Below are positions 20,615-33,098 of a stretch of 64,000 bases of DNA, piece by piece. Origin of the DNA: Mixophyes australis. Taxonomy: Eukaryota; Chordata; Amphibia; Anura; Limnodynastidae. The notes beneath the pieces are model-generated. The model was not told the origin of the DNA, did no database searches, and saw nothing but the letters and a program-made list of their open reading frames with translations. Each line of letters begins with the position of its first letter. Position 1 is the stretch's first letter. Where the stretch lies: the NCBI GenBank assembly GCA_036250195.1, contig JAVHZZ010000010.1, positions 79,901,257 through 79,965,256 of the forward strand, given 5' to 3'. Position numbers and translations under genes: made by a program.

Positions 20615-22150
20615 TTTAACTTTAATATTAAATATTTTACATTGAAAACCCACTTGGTGTAAAAACCCCATTGGCCCTATAACTATAGTTGAGCAGGATT
20701 TTAGTCAGAACCTTTCTAGAGATACATCATTTCTCCATTAGTGTAACCATTGTTGGCTCATCAGCTATGCAAGCATGCCAACAGTGTCCTGCATAGATAT
20801 TTTGGCAAGGCAGCATTGTGGTTATTTAGGTATACACATGCTATTATATCTCTACAGAGACATAATGTACCTCTCCTCCCCTGTGTAGAGACGGGAAGAG
20901 GGGACTGTCAGAAGATGGAAATGGATGTTTATCCAAGTCATCTGGCTAAAGCTGTACAATGCTGGGTTAGTGGGGGGAATGGGGGGGGCTTTTTAACAAA
21001 GGTTAAGTTTCATTTAAAAAAAGGTCACTTTTTTCTTACCTCGACCAATGCGTGATAAGCTCCTCTTGGCCCTGATTTTGGTGGGAAATTCATCCGTTTT
21101 TAACTCTTTTTCTGCTTGATAGCAGGGACGATTAGATTCTGTAAAAAATAAATATATTTTAGGATATAGTTTCTAGACACAGTTAATGAATATGTATGCC
21201 ATTTTATAGATGTACAAAAAATACCTTCTTATACGTCATATAATCACATATATTTTCTGTTGTGTACTCTTAAAATATGTTTGCTGTCTACAAACCCACA
21301 GTGTCAGAATACTGTGGTAACAAAAAGTTGTTAATCCTTTCCATTTTCTATATTACATTTTCTATATTCCTGCATTAACTTCATCTGTAATGTGATCTTG
21401 TCATAACGACTTTGGATAAAGTGTGCAAAAAACTTTTGTACCAATATTTATTATTTTTTTTATTTTTTAAAAACTGTAACTTATCATAGTAAATTATTCA
21501 TTATGATTAGTGAAAGTTATATAACACTTTTTATTTATATAATACATTTTCATCAATTTATTTGAGGTGCAGCTACCAAATTAGATTAAGTATACAAATT
21601 TAAGAGAACAGAATTTGTTTTAAAGTAGCGTTGCATGATAGGACAAAATTGCTCCTGTGTGGTAAGTAATATCTTTGCTGTAATGCTAGAAGTTTCAATG
21701 TAAATGCAATGAACTGCTGCAAAACATGATGATGTTTACACTACACATTTTGGACTTTGACTGAGATAAGTGAAATTAAATAATAGGAGAATACATGGTA
21801 TTAGTTTATATGGGAGATAGAGTTTCTAGTGTGAGAATATATGATTCAGGTTCATGTATAATGAATGTGAGATAGAGTTTATATTGTGAGATTATGATTT
21901 TGGTCCATATTTGAGGTATATATTGTTGTAAAATCTATGTAGAAGTTTGAAATGTGTGTGTTTAGATGTTTAAAATGGAGTCCAACCTGTGGGTCTCTTT
22001 CCCCGTATTCCCCCACAGCTTTCCCCCCTCCCCCCATGTGATGTTGAATACTTTTGTGTCAAAAAAGACAAAAGTATTATAGGAGTGATACCTTTGTTGT
22101 CTGACCAAAATATTTTTTTATATTTGCTAGTTTTCAGAGCTCAGAAGCCC
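20615..22150. other. unassigned DNA
   Basis: Contains a 101-codon ORF (20750-21055) with no recognisable domain and no repeat signature. Codon pattern gives no strong support for a gene. Confidence 0.4.
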
Positions 22151-22158
22151 CTGCCCCC

Positions 22159-22186
22159 AAACACACACACACACACACACACACAA
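22159..22186. repeat. (AC)n microsatellite
   Basis: About 13 AC units. Further short (AC)n runs occur at 22315-22335 and 25830-25851. Confidence 0.9.
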
Positions 22187-22187
22187 T

Positions 22188-22533
22188 ACGAAAGCACATC
22201 ACACACCCTTCGCACTGATTTATGCTACACCTACCATACAGTACAAGCTTCACACACCTTAACAACAGGTCAAACTGACTCACACACTCCTTTACACAAC
22301 ACAACAGCTGAGAAACACACACACACACACATACACACAAATGGTAACTTGCACTTATAAAACAGACAATGAATGTAATGTATGGTATGAACATATATGC
22401 TATAAATCCCACATAAAGAAAATTAAACTTGTTGAGTTATTATAAATATACTTTATTTACTGCTTGATAATATATATGAGATTTACAATTAGAATGTTAA
22501 TTAAGAAAACAAAACATTTTAAATGAAGCTACA
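22188..22533 (+). repeat. duplicated block, copy 1
   Basis: Direct copy of 25685-26050: both contain CTACCATACAGTACAAGC, CTCACACACTCCTTTACAC, CAATGAATGTAATGTAT and end AACATTTTAAATGAAGCTAC. About 80% alike by eye. Confidence 0.85.
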
Positions 22534-23720
22534 TTAGGGGCACTAATGTGCCTAAATCAGTTGTTTTAGATAGTGAATAAATCAGTAGTGGATAGACAAA
22601 TTCACTACTCAGCAAAGGTGGCAATTCACAAAATTCCTAAAGCTTTTAAAGATGTTTTAAAGGTCAAATGTTTTAAGAGGTTCTTCAGGGGGAAATTGCT
22701 TTCAACAACATACTAAATGGGTAAATGTCTAAACATTGTGTGTTCTTGGAGATATGATTAGGTAAGATGACGTTATGTGGCATAAATGTATTATGTATAC
22801 TCATATTTCTTTCTGTCTTCACAGGTTACTAAGATCAAGATCTCTTACTTCTTCACAATTTATACATAGGTTATTATGCAGGAGGAAAAGGGAGATAATA
22901 GTAGTGCTAAAACAGTGTAAAAAAAATGTGAATTTTGCCTGGTACAAGGAAAGTTAAAGGAATTTTTATGGTAATGTAAAAAGAAGTCTACAGATCCCTG
23001 ATGACACCTAGCGTTTGAAGTTATGTGAAATTCAGTCCATAATACTCACAAAGGATAGCAGAATATGGTTTTTCAATTCCAGAATTTTAGCAGCACCTGG
23101 AATTAAATAATAAACTATCAGGGCGGACGGGATGGGACAATTAATTATGTTCGGAAGGGGATATTCCTGGAAGTTTTTTTTTTCATCCTATATTAGGAAA
23201 CAGGAACTGGACAACTGCAGAATATCAAAACTCTACAAGTGGACACAATGGAGAAGATGAGAGATGGGCAGAAAGAAGTAAAAATTTTAAAATGACTGAC
23301 TTTTTTTCTCTCAAATACTAGATAATAAGAATTAAGGTGGTGTCCAGCTGTGGCAGATAATATCCCTGACAGATGACACAAGAGATACTGAGATGGTCGC
23401 TAAGAACACAGAATGGCAGGACTTCGACACAGATGAGACCTGACATAGATGCCCAAAAGATGATATAAAAGACCCCCCATCATCTTTTGCGAAGATAATA
23501 CCATCATGAAGATAGAGCAAAGAAGAAACAGCTCTTGGATATTAGGTTTAATGGTTGAAGGATCATTTTAAAGAGGGTTTGCAGACAGTTGTGGATTTTT
23601 CCTGCCATCAGTAAATAAAACATCGTTTTTTTTTTATCCCGCCTGCTGTAGCAACTTGAGGTCCCTTTGCTCCTCTCCTCTTTCTTACTTGATACTTTGT
23701 ACTAGAAATTGCATTGCCAT
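22534..23720. other. unassigned DNA
   Basis: Short ORFs only. No recognised repeat. Confidence 0.4.
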
Positions 23721-23724
23721 AATA

Positions 23725-23870
23725 ATGACTGAGAGAAACACATGTTTCTTTCTCTCTTCCCTCGCTGGACAGATAGACCTGAGTCATTAAGGAAAGTAAA
23801 GCATAATAAAGGAGTTTGCACCTCAGTAAAACTATGTTGCATTGGAGGGGCAGGTCAATTTAAAATGTGG
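23725..23870. repeat. dispersed repeat with ATTAAGGA terminus, copy 1
   Basis: Shares GAGAGAAACACAT, TCATTAAGGAAAGTAAAGC and AAACTATGTTGCATTGGAGG with 24207-24370. Probably MITE-derived. Confidence 0.65.
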
Positions 23871-24206
23871 GGATGGAGCTCCTGGACATGACACCAGAGA
23901 TGGTGTCATCACGGTGCAGTGTGGATTGGTGCATCTGTCAACACAGACTGCATATTCGCTGATTAGCTATCGAGCATATGCCAATTACATGATGGCTGCT
24001 GCATTTTCAGACACTGACTGTACTTGTGCAGTTTTACTGGTACGACAATAGCGCATGCCTGGGTAAAAGATATCACAGATCTGTAGAGGACCAGCATAGC
24101 TGCACACCCCTCCCTTTCAGAAACCTGGTTACTGGTGTAAAAATTGGAGCTGCTTAGGTCAATCCTCAGATAATTAACTTGACTAAAGATATCTTGTACT
24201 GGGGGT

Positions 24207-24370
24207 CAACGGAGAGAAACACATATTTCTTTGTCTCTTTACTTGCTGGACACAGATAGATAGACACATCCGGGCATGAATAATTAAGGACAGTAAAGCC
24301 TAACAAAGGAGTTTGCAACTCAGCAAAACTATGTTGCATTGGAGGGCAGGTAAATTAAAAATGTCAGGAC
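24207..24370. repeat. dispersed repeat with ATTAAGGA terminus, copy 2
   Basis: Direct counterpart of 23725-23870, about 480 bp away, with an extra GATAGATAGA in the middle. Confidence 0.65.
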
Positions 24371-24429
24371 AGATTTATAGCTGGGAAAGGGCATGTCCTA
24401 GATAAACTTTAAATTTCAGTAAAAAAATA

Positions 24430-24545
24430 AAGCTATCGAGTATTTGTGTGCTACATGAAAAAATAGCCGTTTTTTTTAACTTATGTGCAAAATAAAAAAC
24501 TAATTTGCAGCCCTTCCATTGTAACATGGTTTGTCCAGGATCATA
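24430..24545. mobile_element. right arm of the palindromic MITE, copy 3
   Basis: TTTGTGTGCTACATGAAAAA, ACTTATGTGCAAAA and TTGTAACATGGTTTGTCCAG match the right arm of the element at 9457-9789. The left arm is absent. Confidence 0.75.
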
Positions 24546-24677
24546 CGCACTCCTGTTTTGAAGACACCATAGATAAATAAGAAGCTACAGTGTAAAGCAA
24601 CATTGATGAATGGTTTGGGCGTTCTCTGGGTAAGATAACAAAAGTTTGCAAAAGTTAGACTGAGTAAGACAATATAC

Positions 24678-25520
24678 ATAGTAACAGAGTAACATAGTTG
24701 ATGAGGTTGAAAAAAAGACACCAGTCCATCAAGTTCAACCTATTTTCGATCTCCTACAATTCCTTACTTATATTTGAAACTGATACAGATTAAGCAACCG
24801 TAAATCTGTTTTAATAGGGAAAATCCCTCCAGACCCTATTGTTTTCCCTATATCCACTACTATCCTTCATTTTAATTAACGGTTGTATTCCTTGATACAC
24901 TTTTCCTCTAAAAATTTGTCTAACCCTTTCTTAAACATATCTATTGTATCTTCCATCACAACCTTCCCTGGCTGTGAATTCTATATCTTGACTGCCCTTA
25001 CTGTAAAGAACCCCTTTCTTTGCTGCTTGTGAAACTTCCTCTCCTCTAGCCCTAGATAGTGACCGCGTGTCCTGTGTATAGTCCTTGGGTTAAATAGTTC
25101 CCATGAAAGTTGTCTGTATTGACCCTCAATGTATTTGTACATAGTAATCATATCTTCTCGTAGACGCCTCTTTTCTTAAATAATCATGCCTAAACTGGCT
25201 AACCTTTCCTCATAACTTAATAGGGTTCCTATATTATCTTTTTTAATCTTTTTTGCCATTTATATACTTAAAAAACTTTTTGGGGTTTGTCTTACTTTCT
25301 TTTGCAACTTGTTTTTCATTTTATAATTTAGCCAATCTAATTTCCTTTTTGCATATTTTATTGCATTGCTTGTACCTACAGAAGGACTCTTCAGACCCTT
25401 CAGACTTAAACAATTTAAATACATGTTTCTTCCTTTACATTTTTTCCCTTACCTTTTTATTTAGCCACATTGGTTTAGACTTAAATCTTTTACATTTATT
25501 TACATGTAGTTCTAATAATG
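24678..25520 (-). mobile_element. CR1-like LINE lacking its RT core
   Basis: On the minus strand, 25510-25240 reads PMWLNKKVREKM then, after a stop, VFKLFKSEGSEESFCRYKQC and KTNPKKFFKYINGK: the endonuclease-to-RT linker of CR1/Rex-type LINEs. The next part (25215-24900) reads MITMYKYIRGQYRQLSWELF and later VKIWNSQPGKVV, the C-terminal block of the same ORF2. The RT domain that should lie between is gone. The 3' end carries CAAGTTCAACCT-type text on the plus strand (24730) and ACATAGTAACA near 24677, a 3' UTR that is very common in amphibian genomes. 3' end at the left. Confidence 0.75.
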
Positions 25521-25684
25521 CAGATTGTAGATTTATCTGTGACTGTGTGTAATATGTTAGTTACACAGTTTTGTGTTACATTGATAGTAATGTGTATGGT
25601 CAAGCTTTGTGTGTTGATGGAAAAGGTTTGTGTAAATTTGCAAAAGTTAGGTTGAAAAGGCTTGTATAAGTTTGCAAATGTTAC

Positions 25685-26050
25685 AAAAGCACAGCCACAC
25701 CCTTTACAATAGGCACTGATTTATACTCCGCCCTCCTACCATACAGTACAAGCATTTTCACACACCTTTAACAATAGGTAAAGCTCACTCACACACTCCT
25801 TTACACCACACAATAGCTGAGAAACACACATGCACACACACACACACACACAATAACTTGTATATTTATAAAACAATCAATGAATGTAATGTATTGTATG
25901 AACATATATGCTAAAAAAAAAACTGTTAATAGAGTAAATGAAAATTGTTGAGTTTGTATAAATATACTCTGTCTACTGTTTTATAACATAATGAGTTTTA
26001 CAATTAAAATGTTAATTAAGAATTCAAAACATTTTAAATGAAGCTACATC
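25685..26050 (+). repeat. duplicated block, copy 2
   Basis: Direct counterpart of 22188-22533; the two bracket 3.15 kb that contains the CR1-like LINE and MITE copies. Confidence 0.85.
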
Positions 26051-27904
26051 TTGTGTGCAGTTTTTCTTGAAAATATAAGCATACTTTATTATATAAAAAT
26101 TGCTCCTGTGGATTTAGGGAAAAATAAGGATTATATTTTTTAGGTTAAATTATAACTACCTTTGCGAGGAGTTGGTTGATGGTAATAGTCATAAATAAAA
26201 TTAGTCATAAATAACATTATTAAATTGATATCCATACATTTGCCAGACTATTAAGATCTCATACCCCCATTAGCATCCTTTTACGCAGATATAGATGCAT
26301 TGCCAATTTAAAACATTTTGTATACCCAGATTTTACATTACCTTTGAAATGGTGAATGCTCTGCTCAAATAAACCATGAAAATGCAGAACAGCAGTGTGA
26401 ACCTACATATGGGCACAACTGTGTTTGAAAACACTTTTATTTATTGAAAACATTGATCCAAAGTGAAGTCACTGCTGGAAAAATTATGTGAACCTTTAGT
26501 GTCTACCACCTCATTTGTCACAATCTTAGCTCATTATGAAGTAGGAAAATATAAGGACTACATTGCATCAACATACTTTATGGCTCAATAGCGCAGACAC
26601 TTTTTGTAGTGTATATGGATTTTCTATAAAAAACTGTCCTTCAAAGTATTGGTTACTATCACAGCTCAACTCATTACTATGTTTCTTCCTCTGATTATTT
26701 GATTATTTTTACTATTATGTTACTGTTATGTTAAAAATTGACATTGAGGTCTCTTGTATTAGAAGTATTATCATTTTGCATTTTAATATTACATTTTTTT
26801 GGTTTACTTGTAGATAATAGTGTGCAAACATTATATAATGTACATAGACTCATTTAAGTAAATGGGGGTAAACTGAAAGTAATGGATGAATGATGATTTA
26901 TGCCTCTCTACGGAAACAATATAATGGATGAGTGATGATGTATGACACTCTAATGAAACTGAGAATAATGGATGAGTGATGAATAATGCCACTCTTAGGA
27001 TATGTAAAGTTCTGTCCTTGTTGTTGACTTAAAAAGTTCTGAAAATGTGTGCATCATCAAGATGCCACCCCTTACAGTACATTTAAATACCCTGGGTTTC
27101 ATATGAAAAAGCTATAGAGGCTCTGGGCATACCATAAGGACCTGGTCTTGTCCATAACGTGACACAGACAGACCCTCTTAAAGAAAACATGCTCCCACTA
27201 TGAGGTGGTCACACCCTTATCCCGATTCCAAAAATTGGAATGGTGGAAAGTATGTTGCTATCCAGTGAATATTAGTTAACTAAGCATAACAAAAAAATTA
27301 GAGAGTAAATGGTTTCTGTGTTATTTGTTTGTTCCTTTGTTATGCCAAAATATTAACACTAAAAGACACACATATAATTTTTTAAAATTCTTGAACAGAC
27401 AATTTAAAACCATATTATATATGCTGTATTATATAGTGAATGTGTTTTTTTTTTTATATCAAGACAAATGTAAAGAAACCTTTCTCATGCTTATGATCTT
27501 GTTCTGTGCATGTGTACATGGGTGTAAGCAGTCCTGACGTAATCCTGGCATATATACTACAGGTGCAAAGCTGAATGCATCCTGAGATGCTTACAACTCA
27601 GCATATGGGCGTAAATACATTTTTAAAATTATGGCCAACTCATTATCAAGCCCATTATCAAAATTGAATGCATGTTCTTTATCAAATCTACAGAATAAGC
27701 TAAAAATTATGTTACTTTCCTTCTTTTTTATTTTAACAATCCTGAATTATGTTTCAGAAAGCCCCTATTAACTAACATTTAGAATATCTTTTTTAAAAAA
27801 TAAATTGAAGATATAAATGTAATTCTTATGTGTCTACCTACATTCTGTGAATTTCCCCAGCCACACATAAGTGCAATGAATGGTGAATTATTATTAACTT
27901 TTAG
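26051..27904. other. unassigned AT-rich DNA
   Basis: No convincing gene. AAAAATTATGTGAACCTTTAG near 26480 resembles text found in some Tc1-like elements, but no TIRs were found. Confidence 0.4.
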
Positions 27905-28163
27905 CATATCTTGACGATCAAACTACTTATTTGCTTTTGTGAACAAAAGTCGATTAGGCTAGTCACAGAGCATGGTCAGAAACAATGGGAGATGTTGTTT
28001 GATCTAGAGGATGACAGTGTTGAGATGGAGCCTGTTTTACTGAACCAAGGAGGCAGCCCATTGGCAACATTTAAATTAAAAAAAGACTACCTGCAACAAT
28101 GCTGGAGAGAGATACAAACAAACAAAATAGAATTGGAATGCAATGAGGATGTACTTGTTAAGG
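27905..28163 (+). CDS. possible internal exon of an unidentified host gene
   Basis: A pyrimidine-rich acceptor (TTATTATTAACTTTTAG, ending 27904) is followed by an open frame of 86 codons that ends at AAG|GTACAA, a weak but possible donor at 28164. The frame reads IRLVTEHGQKQWEMLFDLED then VEMEPVLLNQGG, FKLKKDYLQQCWREIQTNKI and ELECNEDVLVK. It is charged, Trp-containing and lacks low complexity, unlike the other short ORFs here, and no TE motif is visible. I do not recognise the protein. The frame stops two codons past the donor. It could also be a chance ORF or a fragment of an unknown element; certainty is low. Confidence 0.35.
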
Positions 28164-28429
28164 TACAATAAAAGCTGAAAAAGCTAAAAAGAACTCAGTA
28201 TACACTTAGCTTTTTCATCTTCTGCAATAATTTTATTTTACAACAATTACACTAAAACTGGTGCACAAAGTGGAGAAATTACTAGAAAGTAGTTGTAAGG
28301 GCTAAATAATTATAATAAATGTAGCCCAGCTTGGTAGTAAAGGGTATTTCCACTCAAAAATAAATTGTCTATCCTTTGTTCCCCACATTGACTCTATAGC
28401 TTAATCCTGCTACATACAGCTAAAGAACA

Positions 28430-29262
28430 TTTCCAGAATTCGCACATATCTCACGCAAGACACTGCAAAAACCTTAATTCATGCACTTATCATCTCCCGC
28501 ATTGACTATTGCAATTCCCTCCTTACTGGTCTTCCCAAAAACAGACTCAAACCCCTACAATCTATTTTGCACGCTGCGGCAAGACTGATTTTCCTTGCAA
28601 ATCGTTATTCCTCTGTTGAATTACTCTGTATGTCTCTACACGGACTGCCTGTTTTGTACCGAATCCAATATAAAATACTCTTACTAACCTACAAGGCCAT
28701 CAACAAAGCTGCACTAACATACATCTCCTCTCTTGTCTCAAAATATCTCCCAACTCGGCAACTCCGTTCTGCACAAGATCTGCGTCTCTCATCCACCCTC
28801 ATTACATCCTCCCATTCCCGGTTACAGGACTTTTTTCGGGCTGCACCCACTCTATGGAATTCTCTCCCTCGCACAGTAAGACTCTCCTCTGGTCTACAAA
28901 CTTTCAAGCGTTCTCTGAAAACCTACCTCTTCAGACAAGCTTATAATATTCCTCATCCACCCTCTTAACCTCGCTACCTTTAGCCTGTTACACAATTTCA
29001 CACAAGACAACTACCCCCTGACCAACATTGTTGTGTGATGGGATCATTTAGCGTATGAGTCACTTTTACCTTTGCAGTCTGGCTGTGCCAAAATGCAAAA
29101 TGTAGGCTGAACCTCATTTGTCAATCTCCCATTGTCCCATAGATTGTAAGCTTGCGAGCAGGGCCTTCTCACCTCTTTGTCTGTTTTACCCAGTTTGTTT
29201 ATTAGTTTATTATGTTTGTCCCCAATTGTAAAGCGCTACGGAATATGTTGGCGCTATGTAAA
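28430..29262 (+). mobile_element. L2-like LINE, 3' end of ORF2 and 3' UTR
   Basis: The ORF 28567-28968 with its upstream frame reads ALIISRIDYCNSLLTGLPKN, LQSILHAAARLIF, LHGLPVLYRIQYKILLLTYK, FFRAAPTLWNSLPRTVR and FKRSLKTYLFRQAY: the C-terminal domain after the RT in L2-clade ORF2. The frame is open for 134 codons, so this copy is quite young. The 3' UTR ends AAGCGCTACGGAATATGTTG then GGCGCTATGTAAATAAATGA, the L2-type 3' tail, followed by a (GAT)n run. Upstream ORF2 with RT and endonuclease is missing (5' truncation). Confidence 0.88.
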
Positions 29263-29292
29263 TAAATGATGATGATGATGATGATGATGATA
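29262..29292. repeat. (GAT)n tail of the L2-like LINE
   Basis: About nine GAT units at the 3' end, as expected for L2-type tails that end in a short microsatellite. Confidence 0.9.
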
Positions 29293-29351
29293 ATTAGGTA
29301 CTTGAGAAGTGGTTCTGACTGAAACTGCATATTCAAATTTCAGTACATACT

Positions 29352-29985
29352 GGGGCTGATGAAGAGTAAGTATTACGCCTATTTGCGCAGCATATCTTGT
29401 GTGATCTGACATTTACATCCACTTGTGCCTGGAAGTAAATGCTGGGGTTGGAATGGACATTCTATTGCAGGTCTAGTACAGTAAGGCTGTGTTTGTACAA
29501 TTACAAATAGATGCAAACTGGAACACATAAATGCCTGTCCAAGCTGTATTATTTGGTGGTCAAGAGCAGATGCAATTAGCATATGATGATAGCGGTCGAC
29601 AGCAATATGAAATGATTGTGATTGATTGCTTGCAAAAGTTATGTTGACACTGATATTGCACATGCATATAGTTTGTTTTTGGGATTTTTTGTAATTTTTT
29701 CTCATGTACGAGAGATGGGTGGTTGTTTCTTCTGTATTGGAGAGGTTTTTAAAGCTTTATTAATGCCTAATATTGAATATGCATTTTGCAAATAAAACAA
29801 TTGATTATAAAAGTGGGCGTAAATCTATGTGATGACGGCCGGGTGTAATCCGGGGACATATGCTATAGACCTGCACTCATTTTGCAATAGTTGCACCATT
29901 GCACAATTATCTGAGTTTTTTTGTGACTGCAATTTGCGCCTGTGATTTTCAGCGCAATTGCTGTTACCAACTCTGCATCAGCCCC
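29352..29985. mobile_element. MITE with GGGGCTGATG termini
   Basis: Left GGGGCTGATGAAGAGTAAGT and reverse complement of the right end GGGGCTGATGCAGAGTTGGT form inverted repeats of about 20 bp. Both flanks carry ACT, perhaps a 3-bp duplication. No transposase. Confidence 0.7.
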
Positions 29986-30585
29986 ACTGTTTTTTGCCAC
30001 TTCACAGATGTGTCGTGAATAACTGATCTTCCTTAACAACAGCAGCAACCATGAAAATAATACAAAGACTGAACATATCAGTCAAATAACAGTGTCCTAC
30101 TACTCTATAAGTACCCAAATCAAATATAAGTATTATATAATCAAGTTTATAATAGATAACTGACCTGTTATAACTAGTCCACAGTTTTTGAATAATGGCC
30201 AAAAATCCCATTTGTGAATGCTTCACATGTTAAATGTAATTGTAAATGTATGCAAAGTCAATATACCCAGGATACTGTTGCTTTTTGTTTCATAAAAAAG
30301 AAAACAACCCCTCTCCTTACAGTAAGAGTACAAGGAGCTATGTTAGTCTTTGGACTGTTTACTAAGGAGAACATCAGTAATAGGAATATTTTTACAATTA
30401 CATAATAAGGAAAAATCAGTAGCAAAATGAACATAAATAGTAAATGAAATACTTTCCACATCTTTACCTTCAGTTTGATGTCATTGAATTGAATGTGTTT
30501 ATGTCATGATACAATGAATATAAATGGCTGTATGATATAATATTGATGATAATAATAATAATAAAAATAATAACAATACAAACAA
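29986..30585. other. unassigned AT-rich DNA
   Basis: Ends in an (AATA)n-like run around 30548-30580. No gene seen. Confidence 0.4.
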
Positions 30586-30698
30586 CAATTTAAGTACTAC
30601 AGAAATACATGCATTATACAAGCTTGGAAAAACAACATAGTACAATGACTGAATGACTGATCAAGTAAATTCAACATCTAATTCAAACCTTAAATAGA

Positions 30699-30705
<7 letters not shown>

Positions 30706-30771
<66 letters not shown>
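30706..30771. repeat. (AT)n microsatellite
   Basis: About 33 TA units between blocks A and B. Confidence 0.95.
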
Positions 30772-30775
<4 letters not shown>

Positions 30776-31228
30776 TAACAAAACAAACTGAATCGCTGGC
30801 GCTAATGAGGAGCTCATATGTCTATATAAAGACACGGTAAGTTCCTGGTATCAAATGCAACTTGCAATAGGAGGTAGTGTCAGTCCTCCCAACAAGATAT
30901 ACAAAAAAGAAAACCGAGAGTTGCGCAGAAGTACCTAATAGGCATTTAATAAAAATTACTTGGAAATTGTACACATTGAATATATCAAAAACAAGCAACC
31001 ACGATAATGTGGCATAGAATATAAACCTGCATATAAACTTGCCCTTTAAAAACAGGAGTAAAAAACTCCAATATAAGCTCAATAAAAAGAGACCACGTGA
31101 CCTCAATTGCAAAGATATACATGCACGCAAATAGATACAACCTTATGAAACTAAGTGTCACCAGCTGGTAAAGGTCGTTGGTATATTCATTAAATTTTGT
31201 TCTTTCCAGATTCAGAGGAGAAAGAAAG
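30772..31228 (+). repeat. block B of the satellite region
   Basis: Starts AACAAAACAAACTGAATC and ends GATTCAGAGGAGAAAGAAA; about 96% identical to 33099-33550 by eye. The minus strand holds a 102-codon frame kept in part in B', but without recognisable domain. Confidence 0.85.
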
Positions 31229-33072
31229 CTGTCCATCAAGCCTATTTAAGGCACATTTGGGTGTGGCTCACAAGTCAGCCTTTGCTAGATGTAAACCCCT
31301 ATACCTGGGAGGTGAGTGCATCTAATTTTAACTGCATTTTAATAGTGTTTAAAGCGTATAGGTCAGTGTAGGACCTGCATATAATGAGTTGCCCTTGACG
31401 TGGGATGCAGGCTTAAGTCTTTTGATCAAAATATGAACTAATACCTCATGTTTTCATTTTGCTAGACACACACAGATATGCAGTTTAAAGGATATGCGCT
31501 GACAACTTTCTTTCTGTTTTGTATACATATATGGGCATATATATTGCCACGCAGCTGGTACCACATACAATATGGGATATACCGAGCGCGGGCTTATTGC
31601 CAAGCAGCTGGTACCATATATAATGTGGGATATTCCGAGCGCGGGCTTATTTTTCTCTGGTTTTGTTTCAAAATATTGCTTTTTTGTCATAGCAGCTGTC
31701 CATCAAGCCTATTTAAGGCACATTTGGGTGTGGCTCACAAGCCAGTCTTTGCTAGATGTAAACCCCTATACCTGGGAGGTGAGTGCATCTGATTTTAACT
31801 GCATTTTAATAGTGTTTAAAGCATATAGGCCAGTGTAGGACCTGCATATAATGAGGTGCCCTTGACGTGGGATGCAGGCTTAAGTCTTTTGATCAAAATA
31901 TGAACTAAGACCTCATGTTTTCATTTTGCTAGACACACAGAGATATGCAGTTTAAAGGATATGCGCTGACAACTTTCTTTCTGTTTTGTATACATATATG
32001 GGCATTTATATTGCCACGCAGCTGGTACCACATACAATATGGGATATACGGAGCGCAGGCTTATTGCCAAGCAGCTAGTAACATATATAATGTGGGATAT
32101 ACCGAGTGCGGGCTTATTTTTCCATGGTTTTGTTTCAAAATATTGCCTTTTTGTCATAGCAGCTGTCCATCAAGCCTATTTAAGGCACATTTGGGTGTGG
32201 CTCACAAGCCAGCCTTTGCTAGATGTAAACCCCTATACTTGGGAGGTGAGTGCCTCTGATTTTAACTGCATTTTAATAGTGTTTAAAGCATATAGGTCAG
32301 TGTAGGACCTGCATATAATGAGGTACCCTTGACGTGGGATGCAGGCTTAAGGCTTTTGATCAAAATATGAACTAATACCTCATGTTTTCATTTTGCTAGA
32401 CACACACAGATATGCAGTTTAAAGGATATGCGCTGACAACTTTCTTTCTGTTTTGTATACAAATATGGGCATTTATAATGCCACGCAGCTGGTACCACAT
32501 ACAAGATGGGATATACCGAGCGCGGGCTTATTGCCAAACAGCTGGTACCATATATAACGTGGGATATACCGAGCGCGGGCTTATTTTTCTCTGGTTTTGT
32601 TTCAAAATATTGCCTTTTTGTCATAGCAGCTGTCCATCAAGCCTATTTAAGGCACATTTGGGTGTGGCTCACAAGCCAGTCTTTGCTAGATGTAAACCCC
32701 TATACCTGGGAGGTGAGTGCATCTGATTTTAACTGTATTTTAATAGTGTTTAAAGCATATAGGCCAGTGTAGGACCTGCATATAATGAGGTGCCCTTGAC
32801 GTGGGATGCAGGCTTAAGTCTTTTGATCAAAATATGAACTAATACCTCATGTTTTCATTTTGCTAGACACACAGAGATATGCAGTTTAAAGGATATGCGC
32901 TGACAACTTTCTTTCTGTTTTGTATACATATATGGGCATTTATATTGCCATGCAGCTGGTACCACATACAATATGGGATATACCGAGCGCGGGCTTATTG
33001 CCAAGCAGCTGGTACCATATATAATGTGGGATATACCGAGCGCGGGCTTATTTTTCTCTGGTTTTGTTTCAA
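31229..33072 (+). repeat. 467-bp tandem array, about 3.9 copies
   Basis: GTCCATCAAG recurs at 31231, 31698, 32165 and 32632, exactly 467 bp apart each time. Units differ at only a few percent of sites. Each unit has an inner duplication of about 52 bp (GCAGCTGGTACCA... with GAGCGCGGGCTTATT). Each unit carries 104- and 88-codon frames; since 467 is not a multiple of three, they do not form one long frame and are most likely incidental. Last copy stops at GTTTTGTTTCAA (33072). Confidence 0.95.
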
Positions 33073-33098
33073 CATTTATATATATATATATATATATA

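Noticed and set aside
20750..21055. 101-codon ORF as a gene
   Set aside because: No recognisable domain, no splice context that stands out, and it overlaps poly-G and poly-A runs.
22134..22412. ORFs across the (AC)n region
   Set aside because: Low-complexity Cys-Val and Thr-His runs from the microsatellite.
26370..26680. Tc1/mariner-like element
   Set aside because: A short stretch resembles Tc1-like text, but no inverted repeats or transposase motifs were found.
28689..28907. Minus-strand ORF in the L2 copy
   Set aside because: Shadow of the L2 ORF2 frame.
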